From positions 124,001 through 188,000 of the forward strand of contig NZ_JADWOX010000001.1 of the NCBI RefSeq assembly GCF_016135805.1: a DNA stretch of 64,000 nt. Direction: 5' to 3'. The position numbers and the translations under genes are program-made. This DNA is from Caulobacter hibisci (GTDB lineage: Bacteria; Pseudomonadota; Alphaproteobacteria; Caulobacterales; Caulobacteraceae). Under the pieces are notes generated by a model. It made no database searches, was not told the origin of the DNA, and worked only from the letters and a program-made list of their open reading frames with translations. Of this stretch, positions 35,873-45,637 are shown piece after piece; position 1 is the first letter of the stretch, and each line of letters opens with the position of its first letter.

Positions 35873-36652
35873 ATGAACATCGAGCAGCGTCACGAAGCGA
35901 TTCTCGCCCTTGCGCGCAAGAGCGGGCGGGTGACGGTCGAGGCCCTGGCCGAGCAGCTCCAGGTCTCTCGCCAGACGATCCGCAAGGATCTCAACGACCT
36001 GTGCGACCAGGCCCAGCTCAACCGGGTGCACGGCGGGGCGGTGATCGCCACCGGCGGCGTCGACAATCTGGAATACGAGGCCCGCCGCGTGCTGGCGCGC
36101 GAGGCCAAGGAGGCGATCGGCGTGGCCGCGGCCGCCCTGATCCCCGAGCAGGCCTCGCTGTTCATCAACATCGGCACCACCACCGAAGAGGTGGCCCGCG
36201 CCCTGCTGGGCCGCACCGGCCTGCTGGTGATCACCAACAATCTCAATGTCGTCGACATCCTGGCGCCGTCGCCGGGCATCGAGGTCATCGTCGTCGGCGG
36301 CCGCGTGCGCAGCGCCGACCGGGCCTCGGTCGGGGCCTTCGCGGTCGATTTCATCCGCAATTTCAAGGTCGACTTCGCCATCATCGGCGCCTCGGCCATG
36401 GACGACGACGGCTCGCTGCTGGATTTCGACATCAACGAGGTCCAGGTCTCGCAGACCATCATCCAGAGCTCGCGGCGCGTGATCCTGGTCGCCGACGGCC
36501 AGAAGCTGGGCCGGCCCGCGCCGGTGCGGATCGGGCACATCGGCGACGTCCACGTGTTCGTGACCGACCGGCTCGAAAGCCCGGAACTGGCCGCCAAGTG
36601 CAAGGCCCAGGGCGTGCGCGTCATCGAGACGGCGCTGAACCAGGCCGGCTGA
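35873..36652 (+). CDS. glpR: DeoR/GlpR family transcriptional repressor
   Basis: The 259-residue product has the DeoR N-terminal winged helix (MNIEQRHEAILALARKSGRVTVEALAEQLQVSRQTIRKDLNDLC) followed by LNRVHGGAVI, and the C-terminal sugar-phosphate-isomerase-like sensor domain (FINIGTTTEEVARAL, VITNNLNVVDIL, VVGGRVRSADRASVGAFA, VILVADGQKLGR). It is divergent from glpDK, and glycerol 3-phosphate is the probable inducer. The start at 35873 is chosen on the conserved N terminus; 48 extra in-frame residues upstream are not expected. Confidence 0.88.
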   Translation: MNIEQRHEAILALARKSGRVTVEALAEQLQVSRQTIRKDLNDLCDQAQLNRVHGGAVIATGGVDNLEYEARRVLAREAKEAIGVAAAALIPEQASLFINIGTTTEEVARALLGRTGLLVITNNLNVVDILAPSPGIEVIVVGGRVRSADRASVGAFAVDFIRNFKVDFAIIGASAMDDDGSLLDFDINEVQVSQTIIQSSRRVILVADGQKLGRPAPVRIGHIGDVHVFVTDRLESPELAAKCKAQGVRVIETALNQAG

Positions 36653-37003
36653 GGCCTCTCCAGCCCGATTGCTCCGACAGGCGCGTAAACCCGCGCCCGC
36701 GCATCCGTTTGCGCTTTTTCGCCATCAAACTGGTGAGCTGATCGCGGAAGGCGCGGAGCGCCTCCGCCGACCCATCGCGCGAAATCCCTTCTACAAAAGG
36801 GTTTGCGACGACGCGGCATATCCGCAGCGCGAATGGTGCAGCAATTTGGTTTCGACTTCTGTGATTTCGAAACCAAAACGAAAGTTCGTTTGACCGACCC
36901 GCGTTGCTATGATTTATCATTTTAATGCGCTGCGGAGTCGGCGCTGAAAAACGAGATCGCTCGGGGGCTACCGAGGCGATCCTTTCGCATTCTGGAGGGA
37001 ACT
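36653..37003. other. 351-nt leader region of the second TonB receptor gene
   Basis: No gene seen. The right half is AT-rich (36840-36930) and holds the CGAAA operator-like pair listed separately and a TATGATTTATCATTTTAAT stretch that may include the promoter. A Shine-Dalgarno (GGAGGG) precedes the ATG at 37004. Confidence 0.5.
36865..36888. promoter_or_regulatory. CGAAA repeat upstream of the TonB receptor gene
   Basis: TTTCGAAACC-AAAACGAAAGT contains two CGAAA boxes 11 nt apart and shares AAAACGAAAGT exactly with the patch at 35645. It may bind the GlpR-type repressor encoded next door or a related regulator. Confidence 0.4.
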
Positions 37004-39745
37004 ATGATCCGCAAGAGCGACGGCTGTCGGGGCCGTACCCTTGGCCTTAAATTCATGACGGGCGCCAGCGCCGGCGTCCTTGGTCTGGCCCTGCTGGCGG
37101 GCGCGGCTCACGCGCAGACCACCGAGAGCGACACCGTCGAGGAAGTCATCGTCACCGGCCTGCGCGCCAGCCTCGACCGCTCGATCGACGTCAAGCGCAG
37201 CTCGGCCCTGATCGTCGACTCGATCGCCTCGGAAGACCTGGGCAAGTTCCCGGACACCAACGTCGCCGAGTCGCTGCAGCGCATCACCGGCGTGTCGATT
37301 GACCGCAGCGGCGGCGAAGGCCGCTTCGTGACCGTTCGCGGCTTCGGCCCGTCGTTCAACCAGCTGCTGCTGAACGGCCGCACCCTGGCCACCGAGAACC
37401 CGGGCCGCCAGTTCAGCTTCGACATGCTGCCCGCCGAGCTGATCTCCGGCGCCGACGTCTACAAGTCGAGCAACGCCCAGCTGCAAGAGGGCGGCATCGG
37501 CTCGACCATCAACCTGAAGACCGCGCGTCCGTTCGACCACAAGGGCCAGCGCATCATCCTCAGCGCCCAGGGCAATTACGAAGACCTGTCGGGCAAGACC
37601 ACGCCCAACCTTTTCGGCCTCTACAGCAACACCTTCATGGACGGCCGCCTGGGCGTGCTGGGCTCGGTGTCGTTCCAGGAGCGCAAGGCGCGGATCGACG
37701 CCGCCAACAACGACGGCTACTACGCCACCACCGTGGGCGGGAAGACCGTCTACATGCCGCAGAACTACAACCAGTATTCCGACATCCAGGAGCGTAAGCG
37801 CACCTCGGTGACCGGCACGGTGCAGTATCGCGCCACCGACGACCTGACCCTGACGCTGGACGGCATCTACAACAAGTTCACCGTCAAATCGAACACCAGC
37901 CAGGTCGGCCACTACTTCTCGCCGGGCAGCATCAGCAACGTGAAGCTGGACGCCAACAACACCGTCGTCGGCTTCGACCAGCTGACCGACAGCCACACCG
38001 ACTACGTGTCGCGGACCTTCAACCGTCCGACCAACCTCAAGGCCCTCGGCTTCAACGCCGCCTGGAACCCGACCGACCTGATCGACGTCAAGTTCGACAG
38101 CTCGTGGTCCAAGGCCGAGAACAACAACGGCGGCAACGAGATCTTCGCCGTCGTCGGCATCACCAACACCGCCCACTTCGACAACACCGGCGGCGGCCTG
38201 CCCACCCTGACCACGGGCACGAACTACGCCGACCCCAACGCGGCCGGCAAGGCGCACTTCGCCACCCGCCAGGGCTCGAACTACGGCGAGGAGGTCTTCG
38301 AGAACCGTCTCGATGCGACCTTCAAGACCGAGTACGACCACTTCACGGCCGTCCGCCTCGGCGGCATCTTCACCGACCGCACCAAAACCAACCAGCTGGT
38401 CCAGTCCAGCTCGGCGATCTGGTGCACCTACTGCGGCTATTCGGTCTCGGTGCCCGCGGGCCTGCTGCAGACCTACGCGCCCAGCAACTTCCTCGACGGC
38501 GAGGGCGGCAACTTCCCGCGCCAATGGCTGAGCTTCGATCCCGAGGCCTACTTCAAGTTCCTGGAAAGCCAGGCGGCCGCCAACGCCCAGGACGTCGCGG
38601 CGGGCCGCACCGTCGGCACCTCCTACGCGGCGCTGCAGGCGACCAACGGCTTTGCCGCCACGCCGCAGTCCAGCTCCTACGACGTGCATGAGAAGGTCGC
38701 GGGCGGTTATGTCCAGGCCGACTTCGCCGGCGACATCGGCGGCCTGCCGGTCAGCGCCACCGTCGGCGCGCGCTACGTCCACACCGAGCTGACGTCGCGC
38801 GGTCAGACCCAGAGCCTGGTCGACCTGACGCCGATCACCGGCGACAGCACGCTCTACAACGCGACCCTGACCGCCTCGGCGCCGGTGTCCAAGAGCGCGT
38901 CCTACGACGACTTCCTGCCCAGCCTGAACGTCAAGATCGACCTGAACGACGACATGGTCGCCCGCTTCGCGGCGTCCAAGACCGTCACCCGGCCGAACCT
39001 GACCGACCTGGCGCCGCAGCTCACCTTCACCTCGACCCGCCCGGGCAACCTGGCGGCCAGCGGCGGAAACCCCGAGCTGAAGCCGTACAAGTCGACCAAC
39101 TTCGACGTCTCGTACGAGTGGTACTATCAGAAGTCGGGCTTCTTCACGGTCGGCGCCTTCTACAAGCAGCTGGACAACTTCATCGTCGTCACCAGCGCGC
39201 CGGAAGTCTTCACGATCGCCAACTCGGCCAACCTGGCGGCCTTCACCGGCGGCAAGGCGACCTTCAACGTCAGCCGTCCGCGCAACATCGGCAGCGCCAA
39301 CGTCTACGGCCTGGAAGTCGGCTTCCAGCACACCTTCGACTACCTGCCCGCGCCGCTCGACGGCCTGGGCGTGACCCTGAACGCCACCTTCGTGAAGTCC
39401 AGCGCCAACGACTCCGGGTTCGCCCTGGAAGGCCTGGGCGACAGCCAGAACGCGGTGCTGTTCTACGCCAAGGGTCCGTTCGAGGTGCGCGTGGCCTACA
39501 ACCGCCGCGACGGCTTCATGTCGACCCAGTCCAATTCGACGGGCGGCATGCCGATCTACACCAAGACGGCCGGTCAGTTCGACGCGCAGGCCACCTACGA
39601 GATCAACGACAACTTCTCGGTCTTCGTCGAGGGCACCAACCTCAACGACGCCAAGACCCAGACTCACGGCGTCTACCAGAACCAGTTCCTGAGCCTCGTC
39701 GAGACCGGTCCGCGCTACGCGGTCGGCGCTCGCGCGAAGTTCTGA
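37004..39745 (+). CDS. TonB-dependent receptor, TIGR01782 type
   Basis: The 913-residue product has a signal peptide (ending AGAAHAQ), a TonB-box-like EEVIVTGLRASL, and the plug sequence SIASEDLGKFPDTNVAESLQRITGVSIDR with FVTVRGFGPSFNQLLLNGRTLA, which is diagnostic of the TonB-Xanth-Caul (TIGR01782) family. The barrel ends AVGARAKF. Members of this family usually import plant-derived oligosaccharides. The next genes encode alpha- and beta-galactosidases and a sugar symporter, so a galactoside ligand is the best guess. No STN domain is present, so it is not a FecI/FecR-type signaller. Confidence 0.95.
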   Translation: MIRKSDGCRGRTLGLKFMTGASAGVLGLALLAGAAHAQTTESDTVEEVIVTGLRASLDRSIDVKRSSALIVDSIASEDLGKFPDTNVAESLQRITGVSIDRSGGEGRFVTVRGFGPSFNQLLLNGRTLATENPGRQFSFDMLPAELISGADVYKSSNAQLQEGGIGSTINLKTARPFDHKGQRIILSAQGNYEDLSGKTTPNLFGLYSNTFMDGRLGVLGSVSFQERKARIDAANNDGYYATTVGGKTVYMPQNYNQYSDIQERKRTSVTGTVQYRATDDLTLTLDGIYNKFTVKSNTSQVGHYFSPGSISNVKLDANNTVVGFDQLTDSHTDYVSRTFNRPTNLKALGFNAAWNPTDLIDVKFDSSWSKAENNNGGNEIFAVVGITNTAHFDNTGGGLPTLTTGTNYADPNAAGKAHFATRQGSNYGEEVFENRLDATFKTEYDHFTAVRLGGIFTDRTKTNQLVQSSSAIWCTYCGYSVSVPAGLLQTYAPSNFLDGEGGNFPRQWLSFDPEAYFKFLESQAAANAQDVAAGRTVGTSYAALQATNGFAATPQSSSYDVHEKVAGGYVQADFAGDIGGLPVSATVGARYVHTELTSRGQTQSLVDLTPITGDSTLYNATLTASAPVSKSASYDDFLPSLNVKIDLNDDMVARFAASKTVTRPNLTDLAPQLTFTSTRPGNLAASGGNPELKPYKSTNFDVSYEWYYQKSGFFTVGAFYKQLDNFIVVTSAPEVFTIANSANLAAFTGGKATFNVSRPRNIGSANVYGLEVGFQHTFDYLPAPLDGLGVTLNATFVKSSANDSGFALEGLGDSQNAVLFYAKGPFEVRVAYNRRDGFMSTQSNSTGGMPIYTKTAGQFDAQATYEINDNFSVFVEGTNLNDAKTQTHGVYQNQFLSLVETGPRYAVGARAKF

Positions 39746-39866
39746 TGGATCGGCCGGGCATGGCTCGCCGCGCCCGGCCGTTTTCGGCGCGTTTCTGCCA
39801 CGCGTCTTTTTCCCCCGACTCTGAGGGGCGGGCTTCGGTCCGCCCCCTTTTTTGCGTTCCGGACGC

Positions 39867-39903
39867 AAGACGGGCCCGCTTCCTGAGGAGGCGGGCCCGT
39901 CTT
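39867..39903 (+). terminator. intrinsic terminator of the TonB receptor gene
   Basis: Perfect 13-bp outer stem AAGACGGGCCCGC / GCGGGCCCGTCTT with an 11-nt loop that can pair further, followed by GAGTCTTTCC. Confidence 0.8.
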
Positions 39904-39987
39904 GAGTCTTTCCATCCGGATCCGCCGGATCCCGCGCCGGGGCCCTCCGCCTGGAAGGGCGAAGGGCCCCGCGCCGGCCGGCCGCCG

Positions 39988-42114
39988 CTAGGGCAGCCGC
40001 TCCAGGCGCAGGATGAAGTTGGCCTGCGGATGCATCCGCGGCAGCTGCAGGCCCACCGTCATCAGGTTGCGGCCATCCAGGGCGACGCCCGCGCGCAGCA
40101 CGTCCACCAGGCTGGAGCGGGTGACGAAGGCCTTGGGCCACACCAGTCGCACCTGATAGCGGGCGTCGGCGTCGAGCCCCGTCAGCCGCAGGCGGCCGGC
40201 GAAATAGGCGTCCTGCTCGCGCACCAGGGTGTAGCTGAACACCGCCTGGCCGCGGTCCTTGGACACGATCCCGAAGGCGCTCTCGTTGGCCGGCCGGTCC
40301 AGGCGATGCAGGTCGCCCGTGTGGATGAGTTCGCGCAGCGTCTTGTGCAGCGCCACGCCCTCGGCCAGTTCGGCGCGCTCGTCGTCGGTCAGGGCCAGCA
40401 GGTTGGCCTCGATGCCGAAGTGGCCGAACAGGGCGGTCGACACCCGGGTGGCCATCGATACGCGGCGTCCGGTGATGTGGCAGTCGGTCGGCCCGACGTG
40501 CGCGCCCATCAGCTCGGCCGGCAGGAACAGCGAAGCGCCCTTCTGGATCGACAGGCGGTCCAGGGCGTCGTTGCTGTCCGAGGTCCAGATGCGGTCGGTG
40601 CGCTCCAGCACGCCCAGGTCGGCGCGGCCGCCGCCCGAGGCGCAGCTCTCGATTTCGACCGCCGGGTGGGCGGTCCGCAGCCGGTCCAGCACCGCATACA
40701 GGCCCAGCACGTGGGCGTGCGCGCCGGCCGAGCCGTCCTGGCCGCCTGGGTGGCTGATGTCGCGGTTCATGTCCCACTTGAGGTAGGCGATCGGGTGCTC
40801 GGTCAGCAGGGCGTCCAGCCGGGCGTAGAGGTGCTCGCGCACCTCGGCGCGGCCGAAGTCCAGCACCAGCTGGTTGCGGAACGACAGCTGCGGGGCGGGC
40901 GCGCAGCCCAGCACCCATTCCGGATGGGCGCGGAACAGGTCGCTGGCCGGATTGACCATCTCGGGCTCGACCCACAGGCCAAACTCCATGCCGGCGGCCA
41001 GCACGCGGTCGGTCAGGGGCTTGAGGCCATTGGGATAGACGCCTGCGTCGACGTACCAGTCGCCCAGGCCGGCGGTGTCGTCGCGGCGGCCGTTGAACCA
41101 GCCGTCGTCGAGCACGAAGCGCTCGGCCCCGATCGCCGCGGCGGCGTCGACCAGCTGGGCCAGCTTGTCCTGGTCATGGTCGAAATAGACCGCTTCCCAG
41201 GTGTTGTAGTGCACCGGGCGCGGCTTGGCCCGCAGGCGGGCGTGCTCGGGACGGGCGCGGACCAGGTCGTGATAGGCGCGCGACAGGCCGCTGAGGCCGG
41301 CGTCGGACCAGGCGGCGTAGAGCTTGGGGCTGTCATAGGCCGCGCCGGGCGCCAGGCGCATCTCGCCGGGCATGAACAGCTCGCCCAGCTGCACGAAGGC
41401 GCGGGCGTCCGACAGGGTTTCGGCATGGATGCGGTGGTTGCCGCTCCAGCCCAGGTGGAAGCCGTAGACCTCGCCGGTCGCTTCGCTGGCCGGGGCGCAT
41501 TCGGCGATCAGGCCGGGGAAGGCGTCGTGCGAGCTGCGGCCGCGGCGGTTCTCGCGAACCGTGGCGCCCTGTCCCAGCGGCGTGCGGCGCATCTGGAACT
41601 CGCCCGACCAGCGGCCGTCGAGGTTGATCAGGTGCGTGGCCTCGGGCGGCAGGGGCAGGGTCGGGGCCGGGCAGGCGTCGATGGTCAGGGCCTGGTCGCC
41701 GGTGTTGATCACCTTGGTCGTGGCGACCAGCACGTCCTGGTCGGCGTCCAGCTCCAGGCGGTGAACCAGGGTCAGGGCGTCGTGATCGTCGATCGAGACG
41801 ATCTCGACCACCGAGGGCGAAATCCGCTCGACCCGCTCGATCCGGGTGAAGGTCGCCCAGCCCAGGCCGTCGCGATGGGCCTGCAGGCCCGGCGAACCCG
41901 GAAAGCCGTGGCCCAGCAGGGGCGACAGGGCCAGCGGCGCCGGCGCGATGGGCGAGCAGGGCGCGGCTTCGTGCGTGGCCAGCAGCACCAGCTCGGCCGG
42001 ATCCAGGTCCGGGCTCAGCTTCGGGCCCCAATGCAGCACCGCGGGCGCATCGCCCCGGCAATCGACGATCAGGCTGGTGGTTCGGCCGTCAAGCCGGATG
42101 AACGGTGGGGACAT
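39988..42114 (-). CDS. alpha-galactosidase, GH36
   Basis: The 708-residue product has the clan GH-D architecture: N-terminal beta-supersandwich, central barrel and C-terminal beta-domain. The catalytic nucleophile is Asp in LKWDMNRDIS (about residue 447). The acid/base is Asp in WTSDSNDALDR (about residue 513), preceded by SCASGGGRADLG. It should remove terminal alpha-1,6-galactose from melibiose, raffinose-type or galactomannan sugars. No signal peptide is seen, so it is cytoplasmic. The ATG at 42114 is chosen (MSPPFIRLDG); 37 more in-frame residues reach upstream without family character. It is divergent from the GH42 gene. Confidence 0.93.
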   Translation of the reverse strand: MSPPFIRLDGRTTSLIVDCRGDAPAVLHWGPKLSPDLDPAELVLLATHEAAPCSPIAPAPLALSPLLGHGFPGSPGLQAHRDGLGWATFTRIERVERISPSVVEIVSIDDHDALTLVHRLELDADQDVLVATTKVINTGDQALTIDACPAPTLPLPPEATHLINLDGRWSGEFQMRRTPLGQGATVRENRRGRSSHDAFPGLIAECAPASEATGEVYGFHLGWSGNHRIHAETLSDARAFVQLGELFMPGEMRLAPGAAYDSPKLYAAWSDAGLSGLSRAYHDLVRARPEHARLRAKPRPVHYNTWEAVYFDHDQDKLAQLVDAAAAIGAERFVLDDGWFNGRRDDTAGLGDWYVDAGVYPNGLKPLTDRVLAAGMEFGLWVEPEMVNPASDLFRAHPEWVLGCAPAPQLSFRNQLVLDFGRAEVREHLYARLDALLTEHPIAYLKWDMNRDISHPGGQDGSAGAHAHVLGLYAVLDRLRTAHPAVEIESCASGGGRADLGVLERTDRIWTSDSNDALDRLSIQKGASLFLPAELMGAHVGPTDCHITGRRVSMATRVSTALFGHFGIEANLLALTDDERAELAEGVALHKTLRELIHTGDLHRLDRPANESAFGIVSKDRGQAVFSYTLVREQDAYFAGRLRLTGLDADARYQVRLVWPKAFVTRSSLVDVLRAGVALDGRNLMTVGLQLPRMHPQANFILRLERLP

Positions 42115-42250
42115 CAATGGGGTCCATGGCTGGTGAGCGACGGTTGACTCGAATGGTTTGTACGATAAATAAGACTCAATAAAAAGCGCCCATGTGTGCG
42201 TCGATATAAAATGATCGACCTTCACGTGCGTATCGGTCGTAGATTTGAAT

Positions 42251-42271
42251 TACGTAACGTAAAGTTACGTA
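42251..42271. promoter_or_regulatory. operator-like palindrome between GH36 and GH42 genes
   Basis: TACGTAAC-GTAAA-GTTACGTA is a perfect 8-bp inverted repeat. It ends just before the Shine-Dalgarno GGAGG (42274) of the GH42 gene and lies within the divergent 169-nt promoter region. The regulator is unknown; no LacI- or AraC-type gene is near. Confidence 0.55.
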
Positions 42272-42283
42272 TCGGAGGAAAAA

Positions 42284-44248
42284 TTGCTCGGCGTTTGCTA
42301 TTACCCGGAACAGTGGTCTCAAAGTCTTTGGCGCGAAGATGCTCGCCGAATGAAGGACTTGGGTCTGACCTATGTTCGGATCGGCGAGTTTGCCTGGTCG
42401 CGCTTCGAGCCCGAGCCCGGCGTCTACGACTTCGCCTGGTTCGACGAGAGCATCGCGATCCTCGGCGAGGCCGGCCTCAAGGTGGTGATCGGCACGCCCA
42501 CCGCCACGCCGCCCAAGTGGCTGATCGATCGCCATCCCGAGATCCTGCCCGTTGATCCCGACACCGGCCGCGTGCGCGGCTTCGGCTCGCGGCGGCACTA
42601 CGACTTCTCCAGCGACGTCTATCTGCGCGAGTGCGAGCGGATCGTGCTGGCCCTGGCCGAACGCTATGGCGAAAACCCGCATGTCGCCGGCTGGCAGACC
42701 GATAACGAACTCAGCTGCCACGACACGACGCTCAGCGCCTCGCCGGCCGCCAAGACGGCGTTCCAGGCCTGGTGCGCGGCCCGTTACGGCGACTTACAGG
42801 CGCTGAACACCGCCTGGGGCAACGTCTTCTGGTCGATGGAGTATCGCAGCTTCGACGAGATCGAGCTGCCGGTCGGCGCGGTCACCGAGACCAGCCCGGC
42901 GCACCGCATGGCCTATCGCCGCTTCTCGTCGGACCAGGTCGTGCGCTTCCACGACGCCCAGGTGAAGATCCTGCGCGCCCATTCGCCGGGCCGCTTCGTC
43001 ACCCACAACTTCATCCCGATGAACGAGACCGGGGTCGACAACCACGCCGTGGCCGCCGATCTCGATTTCGCCGCCTACGACAACTATCCGCTGGGCCGCA
43101 CCGACCTGCTGATGGCGGGCGACGACCCCGAGGCCTTCCGCCCCTACATGCGTACGGGCCACCCGGACTTCGGCACCTTCTTCTTCGATCAGACCCGTGG
43201 CCTGGCGCCCGGCGCCTTCTGGATCATGGAGCAGCAGCCGGGTCCGGTGAACTGGGCCAACCACAACCCGCGTCCGGCCCCCGGCATGGTGCGGCTGTGG
43301 ACGCTGGAGGCCTTCGCCCACGGCGCCGGCGTGGTCAGCTATTTCCGCTGGCGCCAGGCCCCGTTCGCCCAGGAGCAGATGCACGCGGGCCTGCTGCGTC
43401 CCGACAGCACCCACGCCGCCGCCTGGCCCGAGATCGAGACCGTGCTCGGCGAGCTGGCGACGCTGGACCTGGAGCAGAACCCCACCGTCCGCGCCAAGGT
43501 GGCGCTGATGGTCGACGTCAACGCCCAGTGGCTCGGCGAGATCGAGCGCCAGGGCAAGAGCTACGACTACACCCACATCCTGCTCGACCACTACCGGGCC
43601 CTGCGCGCCCTGGGCCTGGACGTCGATTTCGTGCCGCCGGAAGGCGACGTCTCCGGCTACGCCCTGGTGGTGATCCCGGCCCTGTCCACGCCCAGCGCAA
43701 AGACCCTGGCCAACCTGGCGGCCAGCGGGGCGATCGTGGTGTTTGGTCCGCGTTCGGGCGCCAAGACCCTCGACGTGACCCTGCCGGAAGGCCTGCCGCC
43801 CGGTCCGCTGCGCGAGCTGATGCCGATCCGCGTGCTGTCGGTCGAGACCCTGCGCCCCGACTGCTCGGGCGCGCTGACCTGGAACGGCAAGGCCTATGCC
43901 AGCCGCTGCTGGCGCGAGGAGGTCGAGCTGGCGGGCGAGGGCGAAGTGCTCGCGCGCTTCGACGAGGGCGGTCCCGCCATCGTCCGCTCGGGCCGCGCGG
44001 TCTATGTGGCCAGTCTGACCGACCGCGACTTCCTGGCCGACTTCCTCGAGGGCCTGTGCGCCGAGGCCGGCGTCGCCACCCAGCGCCTGCACAAGGACGT
44101 GCGGGTGCGTCGCCGCGGCGGTCTGGCGTTCGCCTTCAACTACAGCGACGCGCGGACGCCCGCGCCGGCCCCGGAGGGCGCGGACTTCGTGCTCGGCGGC
44201 GCCGTGATCGGCCCGCGCGACGTCGCCGTCTGGCGGGACCCGTCGTGA
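42284..44248 (+). CDS. beta-galactosidase, GH42
   Basis: The 654-residue product begins [39 protein letters not shown], the standard GH42 barrel start. The acid/base Glu is in [12 protein letters not shown] (about residue 142) and the nucleophile Glu is in [13 protein letters not shown] (about residue 316). It has the trimerisation and C-terminal beta domains. There is no signal peptide, so it cleaves beta-galactosides in the cytoplasm. The start is TTG; GGAGG 5 nt upstream and the conserved N terminus decide it. The stop overlaps the next start by one base (TGATG). Confidence 0.95.
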   Translation: MLGVCYYPEQWSQSLWREDARRMKDLGLTYVRIGEFAWSRFEPEPGVYDFAWFDESIAILGEAGLKVVIGTPTATPPKWLIDRHPEILPVDPDTGRVRGFGSRRHYDFSSDVYLRECERIVLALAERYGENPHVAGWQTDNELSCHDTTLSASPAAKTAFQAWCAARYGDLQALNTAWGNVFWSMEYRSFDEIELPVGAVTETSPAHRMAYRRFSSDQVVRFHDAQVKILRAHSPGRFVTHNFIPMNETGVDNHAVAADLDFAAYDNYPLGRTDLLMAGDDPEAFRPYMRTGHPDFGTFFFDQTRGLAPGAFWIMEQQPGPVNWANHNPRPAPGMVRLWTLEAFAHGAGVVSYFRWRQAPFAQEQMHAGLLRPDSTHAAAWPEIETVLGELATLDLEQNPTVRAKVALMVDVNAQWLGEIERQGKSYDYTHILLDHYRALRALGLDVDFVPPEGDVSGYALVVIPALSTPSAKTLANLAASGAIVVFGPRSGAKTLDVTLPEGLPPGPLRELMPIRVLSVETLRPDCSGALTWNGKAYASRCWREEVELAGEGEVLARFDEGGPAIVRSGRAVYVASLTDRDFLADFLEGLCAEAGVATQRLHKDVRVRRRGGLAFAFNYSDARTPAPAPEGADFVLGGAVIGPRDVAVWRDPS

Positions 44249-45588
44249 TGCGTCTGGCCGCCCTGGTCCTGGCTCTAGTCCTGGCTCCGCTCGCGGGCCG
44301 GGCCCAGCCGCTGGCGGACGCTCCGGCGCTGTCGGCGCCGGGCGCCTATGCCGTCGGGGTGCGAACCCTGACCTTCGCCAATCCTGGCCAGCCCGACCTG
44401 CTGGCCAGCGACCTGGCCAACGGCAAGATCGCGCGCCGCGACCGGGTGCTGCCGGTCACGGTCTGGTATCCGACGGCCAAGCCCAAGGCGGGCGCGGCCG
44501 TCGTCCGCTACATGCAGCCGGGGACGACCCCGGCCGCGCCGCCCGTCTTCTATCGCACCGGCGGCGCCTATCCCGACGCCGCGCCGGTCAGCGGCCAGCA
44601 CTTCCCCTTGGTGGTGCTGTCGCACGGCTACCGCAACTGGGCGACCAGCTTCGCCGACTTGGCCGAGAACCTGGCGTCCAAGGGTTATGTCGTGGCCTCG
44701 ATCGAGCACCGCGACCTCGAACCCAAGACCTTGGCCAACCCGCAGCTGTCGTTCGCCACCACCCTGATCACCCGCGTCGCCGACCAGCGCTTCGTGATCG
44801 CCGAGCTGACCCGCACGGCGGGCGAGGGGCCCTTGCGCGACGTCTACGACCCCGACGACATCGCCCTGGTCGGCTATTCGATGGGCGGCTTCGGCGCTCT
44901 GACGACCCTGGGCGCGGGCCTGGATCCGCAAGGTCCGCTCTACAAGCTCGCGCCGTTCGACCTGCTCAAGCCCTTCACCACGCTGGATCCCGACTTCGCC
45001 GCCGGCCTGCCCAAGGGCGTCAAGGCGATGGTCGCCCTCGCCCCCTGGGGCGGCGCGCCGCCGCTACGCGCCTGGAGCGCCGAGGGCCTGGCCCAGGTGT
45101 CGGTCCCGACCCTGCTGGTGGTGGGCGACCAGGACGACGTCAGCGGCTATGATCCGGGCGTGGCCTGGCTCTACGCCAACCTGGCCGGCGCCGACCGGCG
45201 GATGCTGGTCTACGAGAACGCCCGCCACAACATCGCGCTGGACGGGGTCACGCCCGCCCAGGCCGGCGACTTCAAGGAGATCGAGCGCCACGAGGAGCCG
45301 GTCTGGCGTCGCGATCGCATCCTGGCGATCAACCGCCACTTCATCACCGCCTTCCTCGACCAGAACCTCAAGGGCGACGGCGCCCACGGCGCCTATCTGG
45401 CCGTGCCGACCCCGCGCGCCGCGGACGGAACCTGGTCGCTGGCGCCCGGCGCCTCGGTCGGCGATCGCCTCGCCGGCCCGGACGACGCCAATACCGCCGA
45501 CTACTGGCCCGGCTTCCAGCGTCGCTGGGCCCTGGGCCTTCGCCTGCTTCACGCCGCGCCGGGCTCGCCGCCCGACGCGCCGCGATAG
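44248..45588 (+). CDS. secreted alpha/beta-hydrolase (esterase)
   Basis: The 446-residue product has a signal peptide ([20 protein letters not shown]). The hydrolase fold shows an oxyanion region FPLVVLSHGYRNW, a nucleophile elbow VGYSMGGFG, an Asp in VVGDQDDVSGYDP and a His in ENARHNIAL. The pattern recalls platelet-activating-factor acetylhydrolase and dienelactone hydrolase relatives. In this operon it may remove acyl or acetyl groups from galactosides before uptake, but that is inference. Translation is coupled to the GH42 gene. Confidence 0.85.
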   Translation: MRLAALVLALVLAPLAGRAQPLADAPALSAPGAYAVGVRTLTFANPGQPDLLASDLANGKIARRDRVLPVTVWYPTAKPKAGAAVVRYMQPGTTPAAPPVFYRTGGAYPDAAPVSGQHFPLVVLSHGYRNWATSFADLAENLASKGYVVASIEHRDLEPKTLANPQLSFATTLITRVADQRFVIAELTRTAGEGPLRDVYDPDDIALVGYSMGGFGALTTLGAGLDPQGPLYKLAPFDLLKPFTTLDPDFAAGLPKGVKAMVALAPWGGAPPLRAWSAEGLAQVSVPTLLVVGDQDDVSGYDPGVAWLYANLAGADRRMLVYENARHNIALDGVTPAQAGDFKEIERHEEPVWRRDRILAINRHFITAFLDQNLKGDGAHGAYLAVPTPRAADGTWSLAPGASVGDRLAGPDDANTADYWPGFQRRWALGLRLLHAAPGSPPDAPR

Positions 45589-45637
45589 ACGATCTCTCTA
45601 CGACACCAGAACAAGAACGACCGGAAACGCTCAAGCC

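Noticed and set aside
36968..40975. 1335-codon minus-strand frame across the receptor gene and the end of the GH36 gene
   Set aside because: It is a stop-poor shadow of two real genes in other frames, with Arg/Gly-rich translation.
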